A DNA stretch of 64,000 bases, taken from the NCBI RefSeq assembly GCF_028829235.1, contig NZ_JAIWJY010000001.1, positions 496,001 to 560,000 on the forward strand. The letters run 5' to 3'. Each line of letters begins with the position of its first letter. Positions within the stretch are counted from its first letter, which is position 1. The notes beneath the pieces were generated by a model. The model had not been told where the DNA came from. It worked only from the letters and a program-made list of their open reading frames with translations, and did not search any database. This stretch comes from Tenacibaculum larymnensis (GTDB lineage: Bacteria > Bacteroidota > Bacteroidia > Flavobacteriales > Flavobacteriaceae). Positions 1-8,525 of this stretch are shown here, piece by piece. The position numbers and the translations under genes are program-made.

Positions 1-86
1 CTTCAAAATATAGAAACGATAGAGGAGCCTATGTTTTAGGAAAAACAAACTTTGTAAAAGAGACATTAAGTTTATATAAGAACTAA
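1..86 (+). CDS. 3' end of an unidentified gene
   Basis: The frame beginning at base 3 is open to a TAA at 84-86 and encodes the last 27 residues of a protein ending in ...LSLYKN. It stops 8 bp before the fatty acid hydroxylase gene on the same strand, so it is probably the preceding gene of that operon. Too little is visible to identify a family. It could equally be a chance open frame at the window edge. Confidence 0.45.
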   Translation, partial: SKYRNDRGAYVLGKTNFVKETLSLYKN

Positions 87-94
87 TAAAAATA

Positions 95-991
95 TTGACA
101 TTAACTGAATACATACAGCAATTATCAGAAGACAAATTATTGTACTTCGCCTTACCTGTATTTTTCATTTCTATGTTGGTAGAATACCAAATAGCAAAAG
201 AAAAATATAATAGTAAAGACACGGGAGTATCTATGTTAATGATGGTGTTTTCTGCCATTGTTGAATTTATTCCAAAGATTTTAGCTTTTGTAGCGTTTTT
301 CTACTTGTATGAAATTAGCCCATTAAAAGGTATTGTACAACGTCAATGGTGGGCGTGGATTTTATTGTTACTTGCTGATGATTTTGCTTATTATTGGTTT
401 CATCGCTTAAACCATGAGGTACGCTTGTTTTGGGCAGGTCATGTACCACATCATTCATCTGTGCATATGAATTTAGGAACAGCACTACGTCAAGGAGTGG
501 GTGAGCGTATTCATAAATTTTTCTTTTGGATGTGGATTCCGTTATTAGGGTTTGACCCTTTAATCATGTTTACCATGATGGGAATTAGCTTAATATATCA
601 GTTTTTTGTGCATACAGAATTAGTTGATAAATTTCCTAAACCAATTGAGTTAATCTTTAATACACCATCGCATCATAGAGTGCATCACGCATCTAATATT
701 CGTTATTTAGACTGTAATCATGCTGGTATTTTAATTATTTGGGATCGTATGTTTGGTACTTTTTCTGAAGAATTAAAAGAAATTGATAAACCAGTATATG
801 GATTGACAGTAAACATTGAAACTTTTAATCCTGTAAAGGTGGCAACACATGAGTATAGTGCTATTTGGAAGGATGTAAAAAGAGCTGATAAATGGAGTGA
901 TAAGCTCAACTATGTATTCAATTCACCAGGTTGGACACATGACGGAGAAGATAAAAGAGCGAAAGTTTTGAGAAAAAATATGAACTTGTAA
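95..991 (+). CDS. Sterol desaturase / fatty acid hydroxylase family protein
   Basis: This is a 298-residue integral membrane di-iron oxygenase of the fatty acid hydroxylase superfamily. The three diagnostic histidine boxes are present: HRLNH at residues 103-107, HVPHH at 116-120 and HRVHH at 194-198, set between hydrophobic segments at about 15-30, 47-75, 87-100 and 140-170. Family members hydroxylate or desaturate lipid or sterol-like substrates using O2 and electrons from a ferredoxin or cytochrome; the substrate here is not evident. The [2Fe-2S] ferredoxin gene starts one base after the stop and is the likely electron donor. The only plausible start codon in frame after an upstream stop is TTG at 95. 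A paralogue with the same box spacing lies at 12488-13399. Confidence 0.9.
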   Translation: MTLTEYIQQLSEDKLLYFALPVFFISMLVEYQIAKEKYNSKDTGVSMLMMVFSAIVEFIPKILAFVAFFYLYEISPLKGIVQRQWWAWILLLLADDFAYYWFHRLNHEVRLFWAGHVPHHSSVHMNLGTALRQGVGERIHKFFFWMWIPLLGFDPLIMFTMMGISLIYQFFVHTELVDKFPKPIELIFNTPSHHRVHHASNIRYLDCNHAGILIIWDRMFGTFSEELKEIDKPVYGLTVNIETFNPVKVATHEYSAIWKDVKRADKWSDKLNYVFNSPGWTHDGEDKRAKVLRKNMNL

Positions 992-992
992 A

Positions 993-1325
993 ATGGAACA
1001 AGATATTACTATAAAAATTACCGATCGTGACGGAGTAACGCACGAGGTACAAGCACCAACAGATATGGCTATGAACTTAATGGAAGTAGTTCGTTCGTAC
1101 GAATTAGCTCCTGAAGGAACTATTGGCATTTGTGGTGGAATGGCAATGTGCGCATCATGTCAATGCTATGTAAAATCGGATCATGAGTTGCCAGAAATGG
1201 GAGATGATGAAGAAGCAATGTTAGCAGAGGCTTTCTATGTAGAAGATAATAGCCGATTGGGTTGTCAAATACAAATGACACCCGATTTAGATGGTTTAGA
1301 AGTAGAATTAGCTCCTGAGAGCTAA
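993..1325 (+). CDS. [2Fe-2S] ferredoxin
   Basis: A 110-residue ferredoxin of the adrenodoxin/Fdx type. The cluster ligands are visible as C47, C53 and C56 (CX5CX2C) with the fourth at C91, the usual arrangement for this family; C58 is an extra cysteine. The protein is acidic, as expected of a one-electron carrier. The gene begins immediately after the fatty acid hydroxylase stop codon, which suggests co-translation and that it feeds electrons to that oxygenase. A reductase would also be needed; it may be upstream of the window. The transcript ends at the strong hairpin just downstream. Confidence 0.93.
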   Translation: MEQDITIKITDRDGVTHEVQAPTDMAMNLMEVVRSYELAPEGTIGICGGMAMCASCQCYVKSDHELPEMGDDEEAMLAEAFYVEDNSRLGCQIQMTPDLDGLEVELAPES

Positions 1326-1346
1326 GAACAAAAAAATAAAGTTTTT

Positions 1347-1390
1347 AAAGCGCAGTATTTAGTGTAGACTAAATACTGCGCTTTCTTTTT
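1347..1390 (+). terminator. Rho-independent terminator after ferredoxin gene
   Basis: A perfect 17-bp inverted repeat (1347-1363 and 1368-1384) with a 4-nt loop is followed by a T-rich run. It separates the hydroxylase/ferredoxin operon from the siderophore operon. Confidence 0.93.
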
Positions 1391-1403
1391 TGTAAGATAT
1401 GCT

Positions 1404-1437
1404 ATTTACGTCATTTTAAATTCCATTTACGTCATTT
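1404..1437 (+). promoter_or_regulatory. Tandem 13-bp direct repeats, probable AraC-family operator
   Basis: ATTTACGTCATTT occurs perfectly twice, at 1404-1416 and 1425-1437, with a start-to-start distance of exactly 21 bp, i.e. two helical turns. This is the geometry of tandem half-sites for AraC/XylS activators. The downstream copy ends 19 bp before the -7 box at 1457 and so covers the position where a -33 element should lie, where no good TTTG is present. This suggests an activator-dependent promoter. The obvious candidate protein is the AraC regulator at 13419-14381. Confidence 0.7.
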
Positions 1438-1456
1438 AGTTTGTTTGGTCTGAATA

Positions 1457-1464
1457 TACTTTTG
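1457..1464 (+). promoter_or_regulatory. Promoter -7 box of the siderophore operon
   Basis: TACTTTTG matches the Bacteroidota -7 consensus TAnnTTTG and lies 30 bp before the ATG at 1495. No consensus -33 TTTG sits at the right spacing; the AraC-type repeats occupy that region. Confidence 0.6.
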
Positions 1465-1494
1465 CTTTAAATTATTAAGACTAAATAAAAATAA

Positions 1495-3003
1495 ATGATT
1501 CTTAAATCTAGCCCTTCACTAAAAGAATTGTCATTAAATAGCTATTTGTTTAGTGATGAATCAGCACAGTTGTATGAAGAGTATATTCAGAAAACAACCA
1601 CTTATATTCAACAATTTTTATCCAAAAGAACTTTTTATCAAGGAGACAGCCTTGAAGAAATTTTAGCAAATAAAGAACAAGCGAAACTGGTAAATATAGA
1701 AGAAACACAACCTATAGATAGTGTTTTAGAAGAGTTGAATAACTTGTATATAAAAAATGCAATAGCATTTCATAACCCCACTTACGTAGCACATTTAAAT
1801 TGCCCAATTACCTTACCATCAATCATAGCAGAGATGATTACAACCACAATTAATACTGCAGTTGAAACATGGGATCAGAGTACTTCAGCAACTTTTATAG
1901 AACAAGAAGTTATTCAATGGATAACCAATGTATTTAAGCTTTCAAGTAATTCAGATGGTGTTTTTACAAGCGGAGGAACACAATCTAATTTCATGGGGTT
2001 ATTAATGGCTAGAGATAATTACGCTTTCAAACATTTTGGAATTAATATCAAGCAACATGGCTGGAGTGATGAAATAAGTAAGTTCAGAATTTTTTGCTCA
2101 GAAAAGGCACATTTCAGTATCCAAAAAAGTGCCGCTTTACTAGGTATGGGCTATGATGCGGTTATACCTGTAAAAGTAGATAAGAAAATGCAGATGGATG
2201 CAAATGAACTTGTGTTGGCTATAGAAAAAACAAAGCAAGAAGGTAGTATTCCAATAGCAGTTGTAACAACATTAGGTACTACCGATTATGGTAGTTTTGA
2301 TCCAATACAAACTATAGAGAAGATTGCCAAAGAACACAACATGTGGTTACATGCAGATGGTGCCTATGGTGGTGCTTTTGCACTTACGAATACCCATAAA
2401 AAGCATTTTGAAGGTATTGAGTTAGCTGATTCTATTACTATAGATTTTCATAAAACCTTATTTCAACCTGTAAGTTGTAGCGCTTTTTTAGTTAATAACA
2501 AGCAACATTTTAAGTATGTATCTTACTATGCAGACTACTTAAACCCTATTGAAGATAAAGATCCAGAGCGACCAAATCTTATAGAAAAATCAATCCAAAC
2601 AACACGCCGATTTGATGCCCTAAAAGTTTGGTTAACCTTAAAAATTTTAGGAACAAAAACTATTGCTAATTACTTAGAAGATGTACACTCTTTAACAAAG
2701 GAAGTATATGAAAGCATCAGAGATCAAGAATGTTTTGAAGTTGCTCATGCACCTGAACTAAGTACGCTAGTATTTAGATATAAAGCAGAAGGTATAGCTG
2801 AAGATATTATTCATAACTCGATTAATTTATATATCAAAAACACTTTATATAAAGCTGGGAAAGCATCAATTGCAAGTACAAAGTTAAATGGTAATATCTA
2901 TCTGAAATTTACCTTACTAAATCCGAAAAATACAATTAACAATCTCCTTAATATCATAGAAATGATTAAAACTACAGGAGAACAATACAAAACTACAAAC
3001 TAA
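1495..3003 (+). CDS. PLP-dependent group II decarboxylase, probable lysine decarboxylase of siderophore synthesis
   Basis: A 502-residue group II pyridoxal-5'-phosphate decarboxylase (DDC/glutamate decarboxylase fold). The PLP-binding lysine is K320 within ITIDFHKTLFQP, and the glycine-rich TSGGTQSNFMGLLMAR segment near residue 160 and HADGAYGGAF near residue 287 are also typical. In hydroxamate siderophore pathways (desferrioxamine, bisucaberin) this enzyme makes cadaverine from lysine, or putrescine from ornithine; the diamine is then N-hydroxylated by the next gene product. It is the first gene of a nine-gene operon, and the next gene starts 5 bp later. A role on 2,4-diaminobutyrate cannot be excluded from sequence alone. 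It corresponds in position to BibA of the Tenacibaculum bisucaberin B cluster. Confidence 0.88.
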   Translation: MILKSSPSLKELSLNSYLFSDESAQLYEEYIQKTTTYIQQFLSKRTFYQGDSLEEILANKEQAKLVNIEETQPIDSVLEELNNLYIKNAIAFHNPTYVAHLNCPITLPSIIAEMITTTINTAVETWDQSTSATFIEQEVIQWITNVFKLSSNSDGVFTSGGTQSNFMGLLMARDNYAFKHFGINIKQHGWSDEISKFRIFCSEKAHFSIQKSAALLGMGYDAVIPVKVDKKMQMDANELVLAIEKTKQEGSIPIAVVTTLGTTDYGSFDPIQTIEKIAKEHNMWLHADGAYGGAFALTNTHKKHFEGIELADSITIDFHKTLFQPVSCSAFLVNNKQHFKYVSYYADYLNPIEDKDPERPNLIEKSIQTTRRFDALKVWLTLKILGTKTIANYLEDVHSLTKEVYESIRDQECFEVAHAPELSTLVFRYKAEGIAEDIIHNSINLYIKNTLYKAGKASIASTKLNGNIYLKFTLLNPKNTINNLLNIIEMIKTTGEQYKTTN

Positions 3004-3008
3004 AAAAG

Positions 3009-4331
3009 ATGAAGAATAATATAGTAGACTTTATAGCTATCGGAGTAGGTCCTTTTAACCTAGGATTAGCATGTTTATCAGAACCTATTGAAGGTTTAAA
3101 TGGAGTTTTTCTTGATAAAAAAGATAAATTTGATTGGCATCCAGGAATGTTGTTAGAAGACACTACTTTACAAGTACCTTTTATGGCAGACTTGGTAACA
3201 CTTGCCGACCCAACAAGTCCTTTTAGTTTTCTTAACTATATAAAAGAACAAGGAAGAATTTATTCTTTTTACATACGAGAGAACTTCTTGCTACTTAGAA
3301 ATGAGTACAACCACTATTGTCAGTGGGTAATTAGCAAGCTTTCTAACATATATTTTAATACAGAAGTTACAAATGTAGATTACGATCAAAAAGACGAAAT
3401 TTATGTAGTTACGAGTGTATGTACAAAAACACAGGAAATTAAAATCTATAAAGCAAAAAAACTGGTTTTAGGAACAGGAACACAACCTTACATTCCTGCT
3501 TGTTGTAAAAAGTTGAAAGATGTAGCTGTTCACTCATCACAATATCTGCCTAATAAAGAACAATTACAAAATAAGAAAAGGATAACAGTGTTGGGAAGCG
3601 GACAAAGTGCTGCGGAAATATTTTCTGATTTATTACAAGAAATAGATACTAAAGGATATGAGTTGAATTGGATAACCCGTTCACCTCGTTTCTTCCCGTT
3701 AGAGTATGCTAAACTAACGCTAGAAATGACCTCACCAGAGTATGTAGACTACTTTTTCAACTTACCAGCATCAAAAAGAGATATGCTCATTAAAAATCAA
3801 AAGCATTTATACAAAGGAATCAATCAAGATTTAATTGGGTCTATTCACGATACGTTGTACGCAAAAAGAGTCCTATCAAAAGAACCATTAAAAGTTTCAT
3901 TACGCACCAATTCTGAATTGAAAACCATCAAGGTATCAGATGAGGGTATTAAACTTGAGCTCCATCAGGTAGAACAAGACAAGTATTTTGTACATGAAAC
4001 TGACGGATTGGTTCTTGCTACAGGTTACGAATATCAATTACCTGATTTTATAGAGGGAATTTCAAACAGAATTTTATGGGATTATCAAGATCGATTCGAT
4101 GTACAGCGCAATTATAGCATTGATAAAAATCATAACGAAATCTTTGTTCAGAATGTTGAGCTGCACACCCACGGTTTTGTAACACCTGATTTAGGTATGG
4201 CTGCCTATAAAAACTCTTACATCATTAAAGAGATAACAGGAGTAGAGCATTATCCTATTGAGCAAAAGATAGCGTTTCAACAATTTGAAGTAACGCAAGA
4301 AGAAGAAATAGAACTCAATGTTTTTGCTTAA
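3009..4331 (+). CDS. Lysine/cadaverine N-hydroxylase (FAD- and NADPH-dependent monooxygenase)
   Basis: A 440-residue flavin N-hydroxylating monooxygenase of the IucD/SidA family. The FAD site is GVGPFNLG at residues 12-19, the NADPH site is GSGQSAAE at 196-203, and the late motif LATGYEYQLP is also present. Family members hydroxylate the terminal amine of lysine, ornithine or a diamine to build the iron-binding hydroxamate. Because the preceding gene is a decarboxylase, the likely substrate is cadaverine (or putrescine). It corresponds to BibB/DesB. The next gene follows or slightly overlaps its stop, consistent with translational coupling. Confidence 0.92.
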   Translation: MKNNIVDFIAIGVGPFNLGLACLSEPIEGLNGVFLDKKDKFDWHPGMLLEDTTLQVPFMADLVTLADPTSPFSFLNYIKEQGRIYSFYIRENFLLLRNEYNHYCQWVISKLSNIYFNTEVTNVDYDQKDEIYVVTSVCTKTQEIKIYKAKKLVLGTGTQPYIPACCKKLKDVAVHSSQYLPNKEQLQNKKRITVLGSGQSAAEIFSDLLQEIDTKGYELNWITRSPRFFPLEYAKLTLEMTSPEYVDYFFNLPASKRDMLIKNQKHLYKGINQDLIGSIHDTLYAKRVLSKEPLKVSLRTNSELKTIKVSDEGIKLELHQVEQDKYFVHETDGLVLATGYEYQLPDFIEGISNRILWDYQDRFDVQRNYSIDKNHNEIFVQNVELHTHGFVTPDLGMAAYKNSYIIKEITGVEHYPIEQKIAFQQFEVTQEEEIELNVFA

Positions 4332-4335
4332 GAAT

Positions 4336-5511
4336 ATGAAGCTAAAAACATTTTTAATAGTAATGACGTTGGTTGCAGTAGTAAGTGATTACCTGCTGCA
4401 TCCATTTTATCCGCAGTTTTTTGAGCTTCGCTTCGGAATCACGAACCCTAAAAATGTAGGTTACTACTTTGCAGCCATTTGTTTTATGGTAATGATTGCG
4501 TTTCCTTTTTGGGCATACGTTTCTAAAAAAGTTTCAGAATTAAACATTTTAGTGTATACCCAAGCAATTGCAGGTGTATTAGCATTGTATTGCTATTACA
4601 CTACATCATACATTAATTTTTGGATAATATCACTTGTCATGGTGTTATTTAAAGGAAGTTACTTGTTAGTGTACCCTTACATTTTAAAGATTATTACCAA
4701 AGAAGAACACCCAAGTACAATTGGGTTACTTTCTGTAGTGGTGCATTTAGGAGGGATTTTAGGAGCTGTATTAGGAGGAATAACGGTGGACTATATAAAT
4801 CCGAGTAGTATTTTTTTAATTATGGCAGTAGGAGATTTTATTCAAATGGCTATGAGCGGTTATTTATTAAAAAGTAAAAAATACGCTACCGATTTAATTA
4901 TTTCAGAAGAACCAGTTGGTACCGATAAAAAGCTTATTCCGAAAGGATTTATTTTAAAGCTAGGTCTAATCACATTGATACTATACTTCAGTGATTTTTT
5001 AATCAGACCTTTCTTTTCGACTTACTGGGAAAGTTTTTCAATGTATAAAAGCAAATTGGTTTCTGGTACTATGTATGCTATTCCAGGTTTTGTGGCTTTA
5101 GTAGCCTTGTGGATTAACAACAAAGGAAAATCAGAAGGACATGAAGGAATTATCAATGCTTTGTGTATTGGGTTAATTGGACTTGTATTACAAGGAATAC
5201 CCAATGAAGCATCAGTAGTTTTAGGAAGAATTATTTACGGTTGGGCAATTTTTCAAGGAGTCGTGAAATTCGACATTTTATTATTCGAATTAAGCACACC
5301 AGAGTCCTACTCCGTAGATTATAGCAAAATCCATTTCTTCCAAAACTTAGGTGTACTCTTAGCTTCATTAAATGTAGGGATTATAGTTGAAGGTTTCGGA
5401 TTACGTATACCATTTGTCATTGCCTTAGGAGGTTTTGTATTAACACTTGCCTTGTACTTTATGGTTTTTAAATCGGTAAAGAAAGTACACAAACAACTAG
5501 CTAAAGCCTAA
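4336..5511 (+). CDS. MFS transporter, probable siderophore exporter
   Basis: A roughly 391-residue major facilitator superfamily protein with about eleven to twelve hydrophobic segments spread along its length and a short positively charged C-terminus. It lies between the N-hydroxylase and the NIS synthetase genes, so export of the finished siderophore across the inner membrane is the natural inference; sequence alone does not give a substrate. An ATG at 4318 would give a slightly longer protein overlapping the preceding gene by 14 bp. I prefer 4336 because it directly precedes a typical basic-then-hydrophobic N-terminus (MKLKTFLIV). The next gene starts 3 bp after the stop. Confidence 0.85.
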   Translation: MKLKTFLIVMTLVAVVSDYLLHPFYPQFFELRFGITNPKNVGYYFAAICFMVMIAFPFWAYVSKKVSELNILVYTQAIAGVLALYCYYTTSYINFWIISLVMVLFKGSYLLVYPYILKIITKEEHPSTIGLLSVVVHLGGILGAVLGGITVDYINPSSIFLIMAVGDFIQMAMSGYLLKSKKYATDLIISEEPVGTDKKLIPKGFILKLGLITLILYFSDFLIRPFFSTYWESFSMYKSKLVSGTMYAIPGFVALVALWINNKGKSEGHEGIINALCIGLIGLVLQGIPNEASVVLGRIIYGWAIFQGVVKFDILLFELSTPESYSVDYSKIHFFQNLGVLLASLNVGIIVEGFGLRIPFVIALGGFVLTLALYFMVFKSVKKVHKQLAKA

Positions 5512-5514
5512 ATT

Positions 5515-7932
5515 ATGATAACTACAGATACCATAATTTTTTCAAAAGATTATAAAGACTTCGGAACAATCACCATTCGTCCTTTTCAAGTAAAAAAAGA
5601 CAGTGCTTTTTTACACCAATGGGTAACTCAAGAATATGCTGTTTTTTGGGGAATGCAAAACGCAACGGTAGAAGAAGTTGAAGAAGAATATACCCAACTT
5701 GTTGCACCAAAACATTACGATGTTTTTGTAGGAATGTTTCATAACGAACCCGCATTTATAGTAGAACGCTACAATCCGCAACTAGATATTATTAATGATT
5801 TTTATAAAGCTAAAGCATCCGATTGTGGAGTACACATTATTGTAGCACCGCCAAAAATCACTAAAATACCAAACTTTACATGGTTTATGTTTCGAGCAAT
5901 CATGGATTTTGTTTTTACAAACCCAACTATTAACAGAATAGTAGTGGAGCCAGATATTCGAAACAAAAAAATGTTTGCACTGTGCCAACGCATAGGTTTT
6001 CAACTAGGAAATGTAATAGAACTACCTAACAAAACAGCACAATTAGCATTTTTAACCAAAACTAATTACCAACAAAAAATCCAATCCTTTTCACCATCAA
6101 AAAGAAGTGCCATGAATACTTTAGATAATGTGGTTTCTCCACAACAATCAACACAACATATACAACCCAAAATTTGGCAAAAAGCCAATCTATTATTAGT
6201 AAAAAAAGCATTGTGTGAGTTTTTACATGAACTACTAATACAACCTGAAGTAATTCAAGAACTAAATAGCGGATATAAGTTATATAAAGTTCATGCAGAT
6301 AATACAGAAATTCAATATGAGTTTAAAGCAAAACCAATGGCTTTGAATCATTTGATGATTGATGAAAGTTCTATAAGAAGGTATGTAAAAGACGTTGAAG
6401 AAGAGGTTGATGCAATCACTTTTATAAAAGAGTTTAGAAAAGCGCTGGGAATTGCTGATGAAAAAATGCCAGTGTATTTAGAAGAAATCATAAGTACGCT
6501 ATACGGAAGTGCGTTTAAGATTACAAAAGGAAATCCTACAGCCGAAGAATTAGCAACAGCCGATTTTCAAACGATAGAACAATCAATGACTGAAGGGCAC
6601 CCAGGTTTTGTAGCAAATAATGGTAGAATAGGTTTTGATAGTAGCGATTATCGTTCGTATGCACCTGAAGCAGGAAACTCTTTTTCGTTATTATGGTTGG
6701 CAGGGCATACTGCGAAAGCAGTGTATTCAGCAATAGAGACATTGCCTTATGAAACCTTAGTACATAAAGAGTTAGACGCCGATACCATAGCACAATTCAA
6801 TAAAATAATTGAAGAAAAAGGCTTTAGTCCAAAGGATTACTTATTTATTCCTGTTCATCCATGGCAGTGGTTTAACAAATTAGCTACAATTTTTGCTTCA
6901 GAAGTAGCCAAAGGAGATTTAATCTGCCTAGGATACGGACCAGATCAATACTTAGCGCAGCAATCCATAAGAACCTTATTTAATATAACCAATCCGAAGA
7001 AATTTTATACGAAATCGGCATTGTCTATTCTAAATATGGGCTTTATGAGAGGGTTACCATTGTATTATTTAGGAACAGCTCCAAAAATGGCGGTTTGGTT
7101 AGAAAACCTATTATATAACGATGCTTATATAAAGGCAAACGGATTTAGGATGTTAAGTGAAATAGGCTCGGTAAGCTATGTGAATCCATATTTTGAAGAG
7201 TTTGGTTCACACAATGATTATAATAAAATGTTAGCGTCGTTATGGAGAGAAAGCCCATATTCAGTAGTTAAACAGAACCAAAAACCACTAACGATGGCTG
7301 CATTATTACATATAGACAATCACGGAAAAGCATTATTACCAGAAATTATTAAGGACTCTGGTATTTCAATAGACAACTGGTTGCGTAGCTATTTAAAGGC
7401 GTATTTAAGTCCAATGTTACACTGTTTTTATGAGTACGATTTGGTGTTTATGCCACATGGGGAAAACATTATCATGGTATTAGAAAATAACATTCCGGTA
7501 TATGTTTTATTAAAAGATATTACTGAAGAAGCATGTATTTTAAATCCTGAAGTTGAACTTTCTGAAGACTTGAAGAGAATGTATGCTCCAGTTCCAGAAG
7601 ACGTAAAACTATTATCAATTTTTACAGATATGTTTGATGGTTTCTTCCGCTTTTTAGCACCAATTTTAGAGGAACATGCTAATTACAGCGAGCACCGTTT
7701 TTGGGAGTTGGTAGCAGAAAATATTCAGGAATATCAAGAACAGTTTCCAGAATTATCAAATAAGTTCAAACAGTATGATTTGTTTGCTGAAGACTTTAAG
7801 CTTTCGTGTTTAAATAGACTGCAATTAAATAATCACAAACAAATGATTGATTTAGATGACCCTGTTGCCCTACTCCAATTTGCAGGAAAGTTAAAAAACC
7901 CGATAGCAGCATTTAAAACTCAGGAAGTATAA
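5515..7932 (+). CDS. Fused N-acyltransferase / NIS siderophore synthetase
   Basis: An 805-residue two-domain protein. Residues 1 to about 185 are a GNAT acyltransferase of the IucB/MbtK type, with the RPFQ and HQWVTQEYAVFWGM conserved regions. This domain would transfer succinyl or acetyl from CoA to the N-hydroxydiamine. Residues about 215-805 form an IucA/IucC-type NRPS-independent siderophore (NIS) synthetase: TEGHPGFVANNGRIGF near 359-374, HPWQW at 448-452, SIRTLFN, and MPHGEN at 646-651, which together form the ATP and substrate site; the C-terminal part is the FhuF-like helical region. The enzyme condenses carboxylates with hydroxydiamine amines via acyl-adenylates. The same fusion is what I recall for BibC of the Tenacibaculum mesophilum bisucaberin B pathway. 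A split copy of the same pair follows directly. Confidence 0.93.
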   Translation: MITTDTIIFSKDYKDFGTITIRPFQVKKDSAFLHQWVTQEYAVFWGMQNATVEEVEEEYTQLVAPKHYDVFVGMFHNEPAFIVERYNPQLDIINDFYKAKASDCGVHIIVAPPKITKIPNFTWFMFRAIMDFVFTNPTINRIVVEPDIRNKKMFALCQRIGFQLGNVIELPNKTAQLAFLTKTNYQQKIQSFSPSKRSAMNTLDNVVSPQQSTQHIQPKIWQKANLLLVKKALCEFLHELLIQPEVIQELNSGYKLYKVHADNTEIQYEFKAKPMALNHLMIDESSIRRYVKDVEEEVDAITFIKEFRKALGIADEKMPVYLEEIISTLYGSAFKITKGNPTAEELATADFQTIEQSMTEGHPGFVANNGRIGFDSSDYRSYAPEAGNSFSLLWLAGHTAKAVYSAIETLPYETLVHKELDADTIAQFNKIIEEKGFSPKDYLFIPVHPWQWFNKLATIFASEVAKGDLICLGYGPDQYLAQQSIRTLFNITNPKKFYTKSALSILNMGFMRGLPLYYLGTAPKMAVWLENLLYNDAYIKANGFRMLSEIGSVSYVNPYFEEFGSHNDYNKMLASLWRESPYSVVKQNQKPLTMAALLHIDNHGKALLPEIIKDSGISIDNWLRSYLKAYLSPMLHCFYEYDLVFMPHGENIIMVLENNIPVYVLLKDITEEACILNPEVELSEDLKRMYAPVPEDVKLLSIFTDMFDGFFRFLAPILEEHANYSEHRFWELVAENIQEYQEQFPELSNKFKQYDLFAEDFKLSCLNRLQLNNHKQMIDLDDPVALLQFAGKLKNPIAAFKTQEV

Positions 7933-7934
7933 CT

Positions 7935-8525
7935 ATGGTTCAAACACATCAAAAAGTATTTAGTAAAGAAATTAAGGGATTGGGGGTAATCAGTATTCGT
8001 CCATTTCAACTGGAAACAGATACACCAATGTTGCATAGTTGGGTAACACAACCCTATGCAAAATATTGGGGGATGTTAAATAAGTCTTTAGAAGAAGTGG
8101 GTGCAGAATATCAAGAAATTGAAAACAATCCATATCATCATAGTTATATAGGAATGTTAAATGATACTCCTGTATTTTTAATGGAGTTGTACAAAGCATC
8201 AGAAGACGTCATAACAAACTATTACAATGCACAAGAAAACGATTACGGAATGCATGTTTTGGTAGCACCAGTAGAAAGAAGAATACCACAGTTTACATGG
8301 CATGTGTTTTCAACCATTATCGATTATTTTTTCAGCTTACCACAAGTGGAAAGAATTGTTGTAGAACCCGATGTGAATAATGAAAAAATTCATATGCTAA
8401 ATAAAAAAGCAGGTTTTGAATACCAAAAAGAAGTTGAGTTACCTCATAAAAAAGCGGTCTTAGCTTTTTGTACAAGAGAGATGTACCAATCAGCTTTAAC
8501 CAAACTAGAACAACATGACAAATAA
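7935..8525 (+). CDS. Siderophore N-acyltransferase (stand-alone GNAT)
   Basis: A 196-residue IucB/MbtK-like acyltransferase, clearly a paralogue of the N-terminal domain of the preceding fusion protein: both begin FSKxxKxxGxIxIRPFQ and share WVTQxYAxxWGM and RIVVEPDxxNxKM-like regions in the same order. It would acylate an N-hydroxydiamine, with succinyl-CoA, acetyl-CoA or another acyl-CoA as donor. It starts 2 bp after the fusion gene and overlaps the next synthetase gene by 11 bp, so the pair is translationally coupled. This is the split version of the upstream fusion, or the ancestor of it. Confidence 0.9.
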   Translation: MVQTHQKVFSKEIKGLGVISIRPFQLETDTPMLHSWVTQPYAKYWGMLNKSLEEVGAEYQEIENNPYHHSYIGMLNDTPVFLMELYKASEDVITNYYNAQENDYGMHVLVAPVERRIPQFTWHVFSTIIDYFFSLPQVERIVVEPDVNNEKIHMLNKKAGFEYQKEVELPHKKAVLAFCTREMYQSALTKLEQHDK

